Shown piece after piece: positions 45,315 through 54,649 of a stretch of 64,000 bases of DNA. The position numbers and the translations under genes are program-made. How positions within the stretch are numbered: position 1 is the stretch's first letter; each line of letters starts with the position of its first letter. The notes beneath the pieces are model-generated. The model did not search any database. It was given only the letters and a program-made list of their open reading frames with translations, and was not told the DNA's origin. This DNA is from Robbsia sp. KACC 23696 (GTDB lineage: Bacteria > Pseudomonadota > Gammaproteobacteria > Burkholderiales > Burkholderiaceae), in contig NZ_CP156626.1 of NCBI RefSeq assembly GCF_039852015.1, positions 620,001 to 684,000 of the forward strand, given 5' to 3'.

Positions 45315-46220
45315 ATGGCCGATGTGCGCGATGTGAATCTGAACCGTCTGGCGGTGTTCGTTGCCGTCGTGGACGCGGGCTCCTTGACGGGCGCGGCGAA
45401 ACGGCTCGGACTGACGAAAACGATGGTCAGTGCCCATCTGCAACGCCTGGAGCAGGAAGTGGGGGCGAGCCTGGTCACGCGGACAACGCGACAGCTCAGC
45501 GTGACCGAGACGGGGCGGACATTCCATGCGGCAAGCGTCAGAATTCTGCAGGCCACCGAGGAGGCCTTGACGGCCGTCGCCGGCGACAAGGCGCCGGTTG
45601 GCGGAACGCTCCGTGTCAGTGCGCCGGGCGACTACGGTGCACGCGTCGTTGCGCCCGCCTTGGTTGCGTTGCGCGAGGCGCATCCGGCTTTGCAGGTCGA
45701 GCTGATCTGCAACGACATGACCGTCGACCTCATCGCGGAAGGCATCGATGTCGCGGTGCGCTTGGGAGCGCTGCACGATTCGAATTACCGCGCGGCAAAG
45801 TTGGGCACGCTGTCGAAATTTTTGGTCGCCACGCCCGCCTGGCTGGCACGCGTGGGAAAGCCGCGCACGCTCGACGCGTTGGTGGCCCTGCCGATGGTGG
45901 CTTTATCGGTGTTGCCAAATCCGATGTCATTGCATCTGCGGCATCGGGATGGCAGCGTGCGGAATCTGAGATGTGCCGATGCGATGCGCGTCAGTACCGC
46001 GGACGCCACCCGTGCCGCGACACTGGCCGGGGGCGGCTTCGCGCTGTTGACGGATTTTTCCACGGCCGAGGATCTGGCGAGCGGCCGACTGGTCAGGTTG
46101 TTTCCGGACTGGTCGAGCGTGCCGGCCGGTATTCATGCAGTGTATCCACCCACCACGCATCCCAGCCCTAAAGTCCGTGCCTTTATCGACGCTTTGCGAA
46201 CACAGATCGGCGCGGCATAA
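45315..46220 (+). CDS. LysR-family transcriptional regulator
   Basis: The 301-residue protein has an N-terminal winged helix (SLTGAAKRLGLTKTMVSAHLQ, about 21-41) and an effector-binding domain of the CrgA-like subgroup (about 88-290). It begins 122 bp from the divergent GST start. The ATG at 45315 is preferred over an upstream TTG. The inducer is unknown; control of the GST/PNPOx pair is inferred from the layout. Confidence 0.9.
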   Translation: MADVRDVNLNRLAVFVAVVDAGSLTGAAKRLGLTKTMVSAHLQRLEQEVGASLVTRTTRQLSVTETGRTFHAASVRILQATEEALTAVAGDKAPVGGTLRVSAPGDYGARVVAPALVALREAHPALQVELICNDMTVDLIAEGIDVAVRLGALHDSNYRAAKLGTLSKFLVATPAWLARVGKPRTLDALVALPMVALSVLPNPMSLHLRHRDGSVRNLRCADAMRVSTADATRAATLAGGGFALLTDFSTAEDLASGRLVRLFPDWSSVPAGIHAVYPPTTHPSPKVRAFIDALRTQIGAA

Positions 46221-46274
46221 AACGGGAAATGCGTCTTCGACGCGCGGCGCACCTGCCGACGATGCCTGCAGGCA

Positions 46275-47306
46275 TTATGCGGCGCCCGCGTCCTCGCTGC
46301 CCGGATTGAGATGCGGATCGAAATAACTGGCCGCGCTCATGCCGGGAATATATTGGTCGGAGATATAGGCGCGACAACGTTGCATGAAGACTTGCGCGAG
46401 TCGCGGCTGTTTCGCCGGCGCATACGTCGCGAGGCCGAGCAGCATCGGGCGGTGCGTGCCGGACAGGCGCAGACGCGTGAAGCGCTTGCCGTCGAGCGAT
46501 TGCTTGGACTTCGGCCGGACATTGAATAGCGTATAGCCGATGCCGTTCGTCACGAGAGACCGGACGACGTCTTCGGACCGGGAGCGCGCCACGATATGCG
46601 GCTCGACGCCGACCTGCGTGAACAAGGACATGAAGTAATCGCGACTCAGCGGCAGGTCCAGCAGTACCATCGGCTGCGGCGCCAATTCGGCGAGCGTGAC
46701 GGCAGTCTGCTCGGCCAGCGGATGCAGCTCACTGACCAGCACATGCGGCGGCAACTGGCACAAGACCTCGAATTGCACATCCTCGGTCAGTTGCAGATCG
46801 TAAGTGATGGCAATATCGATTTCGGCGTTGTGCAGTTTGGTCATCAGTTCATGTTGATCGCCTTCGACGACTTGCAGGTCGATTTTGCTGAACGCCCGCT
46901 TGAAACCGTAGATGACTTCCGGTGCGATCATCGGTGCCAACGACTGAAAACAGCCTACGCGCAGCACGCCCTGCATGGCCTCGCTCGAGTCCGACGCGAT
47001 ATCGTAGAGCTTCGAAGCGCGTTCGAGCAGGTGCTCGCATTCCTGCATGACTTGCGTGCCGACCGGTGTCAGCGTCATGCCCTTCGACGGGTGTCGGATA
47101 AAGAGCTGAATGCCAAGCTCGGTTTCCATATGCGCGATCGCGGCGGAAATCGACGGGGCGGAAATATGGATATGGCTGGAGGCGATGGCGATACTGCCGT
47201 ACTTCGCCGCGGCCAGGAAATACTCCATTTGACGCAGGGAAATGCGATTGAGCATGAGCAAGCTGAGAGGGAACGCATGGCGAGCCGCGGACGGCACTTC
47301 GAACAT
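46275..47306 (-). CDS. LysR-family transcriptional regulator
   Basis: The 343-residue protein has the LysR helix-turn-helix at about 35-65 (SIAIASSHIHISAPSISAAI) and an effector domain of about 110-320 with PLSRDYF and SLVTNGIGYTLFN segments. An internal ATG at 47255 is an alternative start that would better fit the usual family N terminus (MLNRISLRQMEYFLAAA). It lies directly downstream of the DUF1028 and AroQ-like genes on the same strand, which is unusual: LysR genes more often diverge from their targets. Confidence 0.88.
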   Translation of the reverse strand: MFEVPSAARHAFPLSLLMLNRISLRQMEYFLAAAKYGSIAIASSHIHISAPSISAAIAHMETELGIQLFIRHPSKGMTLTPVGTQVMQECEHLLERASKLYDIASDSSEAMQGVLRVGCFQSLAPMIAPEVIYGFKRAFSKIDLQVVEGDQHELMTKLHNAEIDIAITYDLQLTEDVQFEVLCQLPPHVLVSELHPLAEQTAVTLAELAPQPMVLLDLPLSRDYFMSLFTQVGVEPHIVARSRSEDVVRSLVTNGIGYTLFNVRPKSKQSLDGKRFTRLRLSGTHRPMLLGLATYAPAKQPRLAQVFMQRCRAYISDQYIPGMSAASYFDPHLNPGSEDAGAA

Positions 47307-47360
47307 CGGCGATTATCTTCGCACAAAGTGCCGGGCGCGTCGTGAAATCCGACCGGCGGA

Positions 47361-48035
47361 TCACAGGTTGCCCGGTACGCCAAAGCTGGGTGCCGCGCGC
47401 GGATCGCGGGCGCGTGTGATGTAGTCGTTCACCTGCGGCGCGAAAACCTGCCAGGCCGCGTCCAGCGCTTCCACCGGGCCGTTCTCCACCCAGTCCAGAC
47501 GCAGGTCGACGATCGGCCAGTCCAGCGTGTCGACCACCAACAGTCCCGCCGAATGGACGGGCCCTTCCTCGCCACCGGCCGCCTGACCGGCAAGTAGCGC
47601 TTGCATCAGGCGGTCGGCGAGCGCCGCGCCCTCGCTGCGCTCGAATGCCGCCAACATGGCTGCCGGGACATCGCGGTTGGCCAGCATATTGCCGGCGCAG
47701 GCGGCATGTTCGCCCGTCACGCTCGCCAGCGTGCCGAGCGCGCTGTCGCCGGTAAAGATCGCCGGGGGATGGTCGGCATCGATCGCCATCAGCTGTCGGT
47801 ATGCGCTGAAAGGCTTCTGCTGCAGCATGGCGAGTGCCTGGTCCGGTGCCTGTCCGGCCGCCATCAAGTCCAAGGCCTGGGGGCCGAGGGCAGGATCGGT
47901 GATGTTCTGGCTTGCCGCCGCCCCGATGCCGGCACGCGCGCGAATGCAGCGTGCCGCGACGGCGGGCGACGACGAGGCGACGGCAGCGCCGAATTGCCCC
48001 GTTTTCCGGCATCGGGCAATGATTGAAAACGTCAT
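47361..48035 (-). CDS. DUF1028-family (Ntn-hydrolase-like) protein
   Basis: The 224-residue protein matches DUF1028: MTFSIIARCRKTGQFGAAVAS at the N terminus, ARAGIGAAASQNITDP, and HSAGLLVVDTLDWPIVDLRLDW. The family has an Ntn-hydrolase-like fold with a putative nucleophile near the N terminus; its substrates are unknown. It is often encoded with amino-acid or peptide transporters and amidohydrolases. Here it lies between an AroQ-like gene and a LysR gene. Confidence 0.87.
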   Translation of the reverse strand: MTFSIIARCRKTGQFGAAVASSSPAVAARCIRARAGIGAAASQNITDPALGPQALDLMAAGQAPDQALAMLQQKPFSAYRQLMAIDADHPPAIFTGDSALGTLASVTGEHAACAGNMLANRDVPAAMLAAFERSEGAALADRLMQALLAGQAAGGEEGPVHSAGLLVVDTLDWPIVDLRLDWVENGPVEALDAAWQVFAPQVNDYITRARDPRAAPSFGVPGNL

Positions 48036-48156
48036 GAGAATCTACCTGTCGGTAAAGCATCCATCGGAAGCGCGGTCTGACCTCACCCTATACCGTTTTG
48101 GTGGCGGCGAGGGGCCGTGCGCGCTCGTGTTATCCCATCTAGGAATCAGACACGGA

Positions 48157-48633
48157 TCAGACACGGATCAATCGTGCGACGGCTTCGATGGCGAATTCAT
48201 AGCCGTCGCCGCCCAGACCCGCGATCACGCCGTCGGCCGCTTTCGAGATATAGGAGTGGTGGCGAAAGCTTTCGCGGCGCCAGATATTGCTCATATGCAC
48301 TTCGATGATCCTGCCTGGGAACGACAGTAGCGCGTCGAGAATCGGCACCGATGTATAGGTCAGCCCCGCCGCGTTGATGATGATGCCCGCGGCCGTGCCG
48401 CGCGCCTCCTGAATCCAATCGACCAGTTGGCCTTCCCAGTTCGATTGCACGAAATGCAGCGACAGGCCAAGCGCGCGCGCCTTGGCTTCGCACCGTGCCT
48501 GTAGCGTCGGGAAACTATCGCTGCCGTAGACGTTGTTGCCGTCGAGTCCATACAGGTTCGCATTCGGCCCGTTCAGGAACCAGACGGTCGGCGCGACGGG
48601 AGGCGAGGTGGCGGCTTCGGACGTGATAGACAT
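48157..48633 (-). CDS. Type II 3-dehydroquinate dehydratase-like protein with altered active site
   Basis: The 158-residue protein has the AroQ fold: FLNGPNANLYG (19-29), Tyr36 in NVYG, Asn87 in IIINAAGLT, His113 in EVHMSN and Arg in RRESFRHHS. Compared with known AroQ enzymes, the catalytic Arg of the G-x-R-E loop is missing (GLDGNN at 29-34) and the His in LTHTS is Tyr93. The lid Tyr, Asn and the second His remain. It is therefore probably a paralogue with changed or lost chemistry rather than the shikimate-pathway enzyme. Neighbours (DUF1028, TOBE fragment) suggest a catabolic or transport operon. Confidence 0.82.
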   Translation of the reverse strand: MSITSEAATSPPVAPTVWFLNGPNANLYGLDGNNVYGSDSFPTLQARCEAKARALGLSLHFVQSNWEGQLVDWIQEARGTAAGIIINAAGLTYTSVPILDALLSFPGRIIEVHMSNIWRRESFRHHSYISKAADGVIAGLGGDGYEFAIEAVARLIRV

Positions 48634-48664
48634 GGGCGTGGACTCGCGATGCGAAAGGAGGGCT

Positions 48665-49114
48665 TCAAGACGCGATCGGCTTTGGCACCAGCGTCATATC
48701 CTGCGACGGCAGTGCCAAGGCGGTGATACTGCCGATCGGGAACCGCTCGATGGCATCCGCGCCGGTCGAACGTACGATCACCCGCTGGCCGGCACCGGAC
48801 GCGAAATTGACATCGACGTAGGTATCGACGTACGCACCTTGCCGGACATGATCGACTACCGTGCCGGTCAGCGCCGAATCGGCCGTCAGCGGCGCGAAGC
48901 GAAGGTGCTCGGGCCGCACGTGAATATCCACGCGGCCGCCGCCGTGCGAGCCGCCGACCAGGCATTCACGATCGATGCTGACCAAGCCGGCGCTGACGCG
49001 TAGATGCAATTGGGTGGCATCTTCGCCGTGAAAATATGCCGGCAGGATATTGACGTCGTCCGGAACGGCGCCGACAGACGCGACGGGCGAGCGTCGGGTG
49101 TTTTCATCGCTCAT
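48665..49114 (-). pseudogene. Detached TOBE domain, C-terminal remnant of an ABC transporter ATPase (PotA/MalK type)
   Basis: The 149-residue frame matches only the C-terminal regulatory part of importer ATPases: VDIHVRPEHLRFAP, then a TOBE barrel GTVVDHVRQGAYVDTYVDV and ALALPSQDMTLV. The nucleotide-binding domain is absent, and sequence upstream of 49114 is not homologous to it. No ribosome-binding site precedes the ATG (AACCTCC lies there). A 5' deletion that removed the transporter genes explains the remnant. It lies 31 bp upstream of the AroQ-like gene, its former operon partner. Confidence 0.75.
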
Positions 49115-49347
49115 GGAGGTTTGCGTTGCACAACGGCTATCTCGACAAGGGAGTCGGCCGTACAGCGGCTCCGTTCGGCACGGCCCCAGCCTGAGCGGGG
49201 TTCTCGGATTGAAGGATACGAGAAAAGAATGTTGTCGATCTTTGCGTTTCTTGATGGTTGGCGTCGGAAAAACAGATGCCCTGTGGTCACGCGATCGCGG
49301 GATGATGAGGGCATTAAAAACATGCCGCGTCTTTATCAGGATAGAAA

Positions 49348-50622
49348 ATGTCAGTCGAAGAAATCGATACGCTGGTCATCGGCGCGGGTCAGTCCGGCAT
49401 TGCGATGAGCGAGCACCTGAGCGCGATGGGCGTGCCGCATATCGTATTGGAGCGTAAGCGCATTGCGGAGCGCTGGCGTTCCGAGCGGTGGGATTCGCTC
49501 GTTGCAAATGGTCCCGCATGGCACGACCGCTTCCCCGGCCTCGCCTTCGACGACGTCGACCCCGACGTGTTTCCGCCCAAAGAGCGCATGGCTCGCTATT
49601 TCGAGGACTACGCGGCAAAGATTGCCGCCCCGGTGCGAACGGGCGTGGCGGTGACGCGCGTGAGCCGGTGCGAGAACCGCCCCGGTTTTATTGTCACAAC
49701 ATCGGACGGCATGATCGAGGCAAAGCGCGTCGTCGCCGCGACCGGCCCCTTCCAGGTGCCGCATTATCCCGATATCGTCCCGTCGACGGCGGGCATCCGG
49801 CAATGGCATTCGTCCGCCTATAAAAATCCGGCGCAGTTGGGCGACGGTGCAGTCCTGGTAGTGGGCGGCGGGGCATCGGGCTCGCAGATTGCCGAGGAAC
49901 TGCGCGCGGCGGGCAAGACGGTGTACCTGTCGATCGGCGAGCATTACCGGCCGCCGCGCACCTATCGGAATCGCGACTATGTATGGTGGCTGGGCGTGCT
50001 TGGGAAATGGGACGAAATCAAGATCACCCCGAAGAAGAAGCATGTCGCGTTTGCGGTCAGCGGCTATGACGGCGGCAAGACGATCGACTTTCGACGTCTT
50101 GCGCATGCGGGTATCACCGTGCTCGGCCTGACCAAAAGCTATGAGGACGGCGTGCTTCGTATCGCGGACGATCTGGCACACAACGTCGCGGCGGGAGATG
50201 CAGCCTATTTCGATGTGCTCAGAGAGGCGGATGCCTACATCGAACGCAATGGCCTCGATCTTCCGGCTGAGCCTGAAGCGTGGGACTTGCTCGCGGATCC
50301 GGAATGCATGACGCAGCCGATCCTTGCGCTGGACCTCGCGCAAGCCGGCGTTAAGTCGATCGTATGGGCAACCGGATTTCGATTCGACTTTAGTTGGTTG
50401 GCAGTCGATGCTTTCGACGCGCAAGGGCAACCTTTTCATAAGCGCGGCATTTCCGCGGAAAGCGGCATCTATTTTTTGGGACTGCCGGATCTGACGAATC
50501 GGGCATCGTCTTTTATTTACGGATGCTGGCACGATGCCAAATACATCGCCGATCACATTGCGATTCAACGCAACTATGTGGCCTATGAGAACCGTCTCGC
50601 AATGTCGCCTGGCGACCGATAA
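49348..50622 (+). CDS. Flavin-containing monooxygenase-like NAD(P)-binding protein
   Basis: The 424-residue flavoprotein has two Rossmann motifs: VIGAGQSGIAMSEHL (about 10-24) for FAD and VLVVGGGASGSQIAEEL (about 172-188) for NAD(P)H. The FMO-type signature between them is partly kept (RQWHSSAYKNP). The relatives are YUC/CzcO-like oxidases of N- or S-containing substrates. The ATG at 49348 has AGGA upstream. No operon partner is evident. Confidence 0.88.
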   Translation: MSVEEIDTLVIGAGQSGIAMSEHLSAMGVPHIVLERKRIAERWRSERWDSLVANGPAWHDRFPGLAFDDVDPDVFPPKERMARYFEDYAAKIAAPVRTGVAVTRVSRCENRPGFIVTTSDGMIEAKRVVAATGPFQVPHYPDIVPSTAGIRQWHSSAYKNPAQLGDGAVLVVGGGASGSQIAEELRAAGKTVYLSIGEHYRPPRTYRNRDYVWWLGVLGKWDEIKITPKKKHVAFAVSGYDGGKTIDFRRLAHAGITVLGLTKSYEDGVLRIADDLAHNVAAGDAAYFDVLREADAYIERNGLDLPAEPEAWDLLADPECMTQPILALDLAQAGVKSIVWATGFRFDFSWLAVDAFDAQGQPFHKRGISAESGIYFLGLPDLTNRASSFIYGCWHDAKYIADHIAIQRNYVAYENRLAMSPGDR

Positions 50623-50887
50623 ACCAGGGCGATAAACGCGATCGCAAATCGGATTGCGAGACGCGCCGAGCGCGACATTTGTAAGAGAAAGGACGCGGGA
50701 GAATCTGCCATTTGTGACGAAAAGTCAGCCTAGGCCAATACTGCTAGAATTGCCTCAACTACGGTGATCAGCCGCGCAGTGTCGCCGTCGACGTAGTAGG
50801 TGATTTTCGTCGCACGTGTCATCTGGCCGACAAAAAGCCGCTTTTCAATGGGCTTTTGCTTACATTTTCATGACCAGGATCCTTTCG
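50623..50887 (+). other. Intergenic region before dienelactone hydrolase
   Basis: About 265 bp without a supported gene. It should hold the promoter of the dienelactone-hydrolase gene. No riboswitch or strong palindrome was recognised. Confidence 0.5.
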
Positions 50888-51661
50888 ATGTCCAATTCCA
50901 ATGCATCAGTAAACGCTCACGGCGTCAGTCAGGAACAGATCACCGTTCAGGCAAAAGACGGTTCTTGTAAGGTTTGGGTGCTGAAGCCTGAAGGCGAAGG
51001 CAGCTGGCCGGGCGTGATCTTCTACATGGATGCCTTCGGCATTCGCCCGGGCATGCTCGAGATGGCCAGCCATGTGGCGAAGCACGGCTATATCGTCTTG
51101 CTGCCGGACCTGTTTTATCGCTTCGGCGCCTACGGTCCCTTGGACCCGAAGGTCGTGCTGGCAGGCGATTTCCGCGCCACCGTCGGTCCGATGATGGCAA
51201 GCACCGATAACCATAAGGCGGCGGAAGATACCGCTGCGCTGCTGGCTTATCTGGACAGCCGTGGCGATGTGAAGGGTAGCAAGGTCGGCACCGTCGGCTT
51301 CTGCATGGGCGGCGGCATGGCCTTGACCGCTGCGGCGTTCTACCCGGATCGCGTCGCGGCCGCGGGCAGCTTCCACGGCGGCAATCTGGCCACGGACCTG
51401 CCGACCAGCCCGCATCTGCAATTGCCGAAGGTCAAGGCGGAAGTCCTGGTGGCGGGCGCCGACGAAGATCATAGCTATCCGCCCGAAATGGCGGCACGCT
51501 TCGAAGCTGCGCTGGTCGAAGCCGGCGTGAAGCACAAGAGCGAAATCTACACGGGCAAGAAGCACGGCTGGATGAAGCCGGATATGCCGGTGTTCGATGC
51601 GCCGGCAGCGGAACGCGGTTGGAACGAGCTGTTCGCGCTGTACGCCCGTACGCTGGGTTAA
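50888..51661 (+). CDS. Dienelactone hydrolase family protein
   Basis: The 257-residue alpha/beta-hydrolase has the Cys nucleophile elbow GFCMGGG (about 139-145), acid Asp in VAGADEDHSYPP and His in KKHGWMKPD, the Cys-Asp-His triad of dienelactone hydrolases. It can open lactones in aromatic degradation, but many members are general esterases. The start is the ATG at 50888, with AGGA 8 nt upstream; an earlier in-frame ATG lacks support. It is a single gene followed by strong hairpins. Confidence 0.92.
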   Translation: MSNSNASVNAHGVSQEQITVQAKDGSCKVWVLKPEGEGSWPGVIFYMDAFGIRPGMLEMASHVAKHGYIVLLPDLFYRFGAYGPLDPKVVLAGDFRATVGPMMASTDNHKAAEDTAALLAYLDSRGDVKGSKVGTVGFCMGGGMALTAAAFYPDRVAAAGSFHGGNLATDLPTSPHLQLPKVKAEVLVAGADEDHSYPPEMAARFEAALVEAGVKHKSEIYTGKKHGWMKPDMPVFDAPAAERGWNELFALYARTLG

Positions 51662-51669
51662 TGTCGCAA

Positions 51670-51734
51670 CGGGGGCTTTCCCCCGCAGTACGATCCCTAC
51701 GTCCGCTCGTTCCTCGCTTCGGGCGGGCGTAGGG
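51670..51734. terminator. Two hairpins between convergent genes
   Basis: CGGGGG-CTTT-CCCCCG at 51670-51685 forms a short stem, and CCCTACG (51695-51701) pairs with CGTAGGG (51728-51734), extended by internal CCGC/GCGG-type pairs. They lie in the 84-bp gap between the dienelactone-hydrolase and MocR genes. There is no T-run. Confidence 0.5.
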
Positions 51735-51745
51735 CGCTCGCGCAG

Positions 51746-53233
51746 TCAGCCTGCCGGCGTGTCCAGTGCCGCCATCAGTCGCGTGACCTGATGCTCAGCG
51801 TCGCTGATCGTGGCAAGATTGGTAAAGCCGAGCATCAAGGCACGGCGTCCCGCTTCGCCACGCCGCCACGCCGTCAGCGCGTGAATGCCGAAACCCGCTG
51901 CCCGCGCACGTAGCGCCATGGCAATATCATCCGCATCGGCGGGAACGTCGAGCAGCAGATGCATTCCCCCGTCTTCCAGCCGTACAACAAATCCCCTCTT
52001 CTCATAAGGTCGCAATGCGTTTGCCAGCAAGGTGCGTCGTCGCGCGTACAGCGTACGCATTTGCTTGATGTGACGAGAAAAATGCCCCGCAGCAATGAAT
52101 TCGGCCAGCGTGGCCTGCGCCAGTTCCGGGCAGCCGCCATGGACGGCACGCGCCGCAGCCATCGCGAAAATAGCGACGAGTCCCGGCGGCACCAACACGT
52201 AGGCGAGCCGTAGTCCTGGAAACATCACCTTGCTGAGCGTGCCGCAATAGATCACGCGTTCATCGCTGTCTAGGCTTTTCAGCGCGGGAAGGGGATGACC
52301 GCGATATCGATATTCGCCATCGTAGTCGTCCTCGACGATCCACGCATCGCGCGACGATGCCCACGCCAGCAGCGCCATGCGTCGCGCCAGCGTCAGTGCG
52401 ATGCCGGTCGGACTCTGATGCGAGGGCGTGACCACGGCGATCTTGGCGTCGCCGCATTGCTGGCACCCTTGCTCGACGTCGATGCCGGAGGCATCCACCG
52501 GCACGTAATGCGGGCGAAGTCCCACGTGCGCGAGCAACTGCGCGGTGGGCGGAAAGCCGGGGCATTCGACCCAGGCTTTGCTGCCGCGAAGACTGCCCGA
52601 TGGCTCGGCGCACCCGAGCGCATCGACGGTTAATGCGAGGCCCGCCGCGTACGACGGGACGATGAAGAGTTGCGCTGCCGTCGATGTGATCCCGCGTGAT
52701 CGATAGAGATAACTGGCGAGTGCTTCACGCAACGGTTCATGGCCGACGGCAGGGGGCTTGCCCAGGGAATGCGCCAGCCGTACCTGACGTGCCATCAGCC
52801 GTGTCCATAGCTTTCGCGGAAACGCGTCGAATGCCGGAACGCCCAATTGCAGCATCCGTGGGGCGTCGCTGCTGCCGGATTCGAGGAGGATCTCATCGGC
52901 AGGGAGCGCAAGCAGGCGTTCGGTCCTTGGCGCCGCCGCTGAAGCGGGTGTTTCCTTTCGTGCGCGACGCGGCGGCTCGGGGCGACCCGCATCGTTCGCC
53001 ACGAAGGTGCCGGCCGGGCCGCGCGCGACGAGATAGCCCTCGCCCAGCAGGCGGTCATAGGCGAGCTGCACCGTCCCGCGTGCCACGCCGAGTTCCTCCG
53101 CCATCGCGCGTAGTGACGACAGGCGTTCTCCCGGGCGCAACTGTCCCTGCTCGATCATATCCCGCAAGCGGGTATAGAGCTGCTGGTGGATAGGCGGGGT
53201 GCGCGTCGCGGCCGGCGTTGTCATCGCGGTCAT
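51746..53233 (-). CDS. MocR/PdxR-family regulator (GntR HTH fused to aminotransferase domain)
   Basis: The 495-residue protein has an N-terminal GntR winged helix (about 12-80: LRPGERLSSLRAMAEELGVARGTVQ split over the fold) and a fold-type I aminotransferase domain (about 125-490) with the PLP-binding Lys in GTLSKVMFPGLRLAYV and the aspartate site WIVEDDYDGEYRY. MocR proteins use PLP as effector-binding cofactor. The best known, PdxR, controls PLP synthesis, but no pdx gene is near. It is divergent from an AhpD-like gene, its likely target. Confidence 0.92.
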   Translation of the reverse strand: MTAMTTPAATRTPPIHQQLYTRLRDMIEQGQLRPGERLSSLRAMAEELGVARGTVQLAYDRLLGEGYLVARGPAGTFVANDAGRPEPPRRARKETPASAAAPRTERLLALPADEILLESGSSDAPRMLQLGVPAFDAFPRKLWTRLMARQVRLAHSLGKPPAVGHEPLREALASYLYRSRGITSTAAQLFIVPSYAAGLALTVDALGCAEPSGSLRGSKAWVECPGFPPTAQLLAHVGLRPHYVPVDASGIDVEQGCQQCGDAKIAVVTPSHQSPTGIALTLARRMALLAWASSRDAWIVEDDYDGEYRYRGHPLPALKSLDSDERVIYCGTLSKVMFPGLRLAYVLVPPGLVAIFAMAAARAVHGGCPELAQATLAEFIAAGHFSRHIKQMRTLYARRRTLLANALRPYEKRGFVVRLEDGGMHLLLDVPADADDIAMALRARAAGFGIHALTAWRRGEAGRRALMLGFTNLATISDAEHQVTRLMAALDTPAG

Positions 53234-53380
53234 GGTCTAGTCGAAAGTGAACGATATGTGCCTGTTCCTTGGGCCATCGATCGTCGATACTGCAGCCTAA
53301 CCGAAGCGACCTTGCCGCGCATCATGAAAACGAATGCAGCCCCCGCGGCGCCCGGTCTCGCACCCTCTCTGGAGCATCTT

Positions 53381-53839
53381 ATGCACACGCCACGCCTTCC
53401 TTGGACCACCCTCGCGCCGCAGCAGTATGCGTCGCTCCGCTCGATCACCGAGTCGCTGACGCATTCGACGCTCGGCAGGCGGCTGGTGGAACTGGTGCAG
53501 ACGCGCGTCTCGCAAATCAACGGCTGCGCGTTCTGCGTCGATATGCATGTGCGGGACCTGCGTCAGGCAGGCGAGCCATGGAATCGCATCAATCTGCTGT
53601 CCGTCTGGCGCGAGACGTCGATCTTTTCCGCGCGTGAAACGGCGGCTTTGGCGTGGGCGGAATCGTTGACCCGTTTGCCCGACGGCTATGACGATCGCAA
53701 GGCGGAATTCGAGACGCTGCAAGCGTGCTTCGATGCGCAGGAGATCGTCGACTTGAGCTGGGTGATTGCCAGCATCAACGCCTGGAACCGCATGGCGATC
53801 GGCATGCATGTGCCCGTCGCGGACAAACCGATTGAATAG
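53381..53839 (+). CDS. AhpD-like carboxymuconolactone-decarboxylase-family protein
   Basis: The 152-residue protein contains the CxxCxxxH motif in CAFCVDMHVRDLRQ (about 47-60), the peroxidase centre of AhpD-type proteins, embedded in an all-helical fold. The start at 53381 has GGAG 7 nt upstream; an ATG at 53324 has none. Such proteins reduce alkylhydroperoxides or keep peroxiredoxins reduced. A MocR regulator is divergent, and such pairs are common in Burkholderiales. Confidence 0.88.
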   Translation: MHTPRLPWTTLAPQQYASLRSITESLTHSTLGRRLVELVQTRVSQINGCAFCVDMHVRDLRQAGEPWNRINLLSVWRETSIFSARETAALAWAESLTRLPDGYDDRKAEFETLQACFDAQEIVDLSWVIASINAWNRMAIGMHVPVADKPIE

Positions 53840-53995
53840 CATTGGGAATCTTCACTCGCGCGGACTCACATTCCCGCGTCGTCCGGAAGCGGGCTGGGCC
53901 GACAAGCGACGCTAGGTCGCGCAATGGTGGCCCAGAGTAATCCATTAGGCGCCCACGGCCGTATAAAGGACAGAAAACGGTCCCCGGGAGCCCTT

Positions 53996-54649
53996 ATGGC
54001 CTCATCTGTTGACACATGCGTGAGTGTCGTCCAGCGAGAGAACGCGCGACGACGGCGCAGGCTGGCGATGTCTTTGATTGCCGCCGCGGTATGCCTCGGC
54101 TTCGCCGGCTGCACGAGCCAGCCAGCGAATCCCAATCCCCGTGCGGCAGTGCCGCTGTCGACGGTAGCGGTGGATTTGCCGCGCTATATGGGGCGGTGGT
54201 ATGTAATCGCCAATATCCCGTATTTCGCCGAGCGCGGATTTGTCGGAAGTCGTGCCGAATGGAAACTGCGCAGCGATGGCCGAATCGATGACGCATTCGT
54301 CGGGCGGAAAGGCGGTTTCGACGGGCCGGAAAAACGCTATCAGTTCCTGGATCGCGTGAAGGAGGGCAGCGGTGGCGGGGCGTGGCGGGTGCGGCTGTTT
54401 TGGCCGATCTATGTGTCGCAGTTGACGTTGTACGTCGATCCCGACTATCGCTACACGCTGATCGGCTATCCCGATAAATCGCTTGGCTGGATTTTTTCGC
54501 GCGAACCCGATATGGATGACGCCACGTACCGCGCGTTGCTCGCCCGTTTCCATGCGATGGGGTATGACACGTCGCAGTTCCGCCGCATCCCACAAAAACC
54601 CGATCAAATCGGTCAGCCGGGTTTCGCGTCGCCGGGATCACACGACTGA
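53996..54649 (+). CDS. Outer-membrane lipocalin lipoprotein (Blc-like)
   Basis: The 217-residue precursor has a long basic N terminus (ENARRRRRLAMS), a hydrophobic helix and lipobox FAGC at about residues 36-39. The lipocalin domain has the family motif YMGRWYVIANIPYF near residue 64 and FWPIYVSQLTLYVDPDY. Blc proteins bind lysophospholipids or fatty acids at the outer membrane. ATG 53996 has GGAG upstream; ATG 54068 is an alternative giving a more usual signal length. Confidence 0.88.
   Translation: MASSVDTCVSVVQRENARRRRRLAMSLIAAAVCLGFAGCTSQPANPNPRAAVPLSTVAVDLPRYMGRWYVIANIPYFAERGFVGSRAEWKLRSDGRIDDAFVGRKGGFDGPEKRYQFLDRVKEGSGGGAWRVRLFWPIYVSQLTLYVDPDYRYTLIGYPDKSLGWIFSREPDMDDATYRALLARFHAMGYDTSQFRRIPQKPDQIGQPGFASPGSHD

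Noticed and set aside
46849-48060. Open frame of 403 codons overlapping LysR and DUF1028 genes
   Set aside because: The two real genes on the same strand have clear families; this frame gives an Arg/Gly-rich product without homology.
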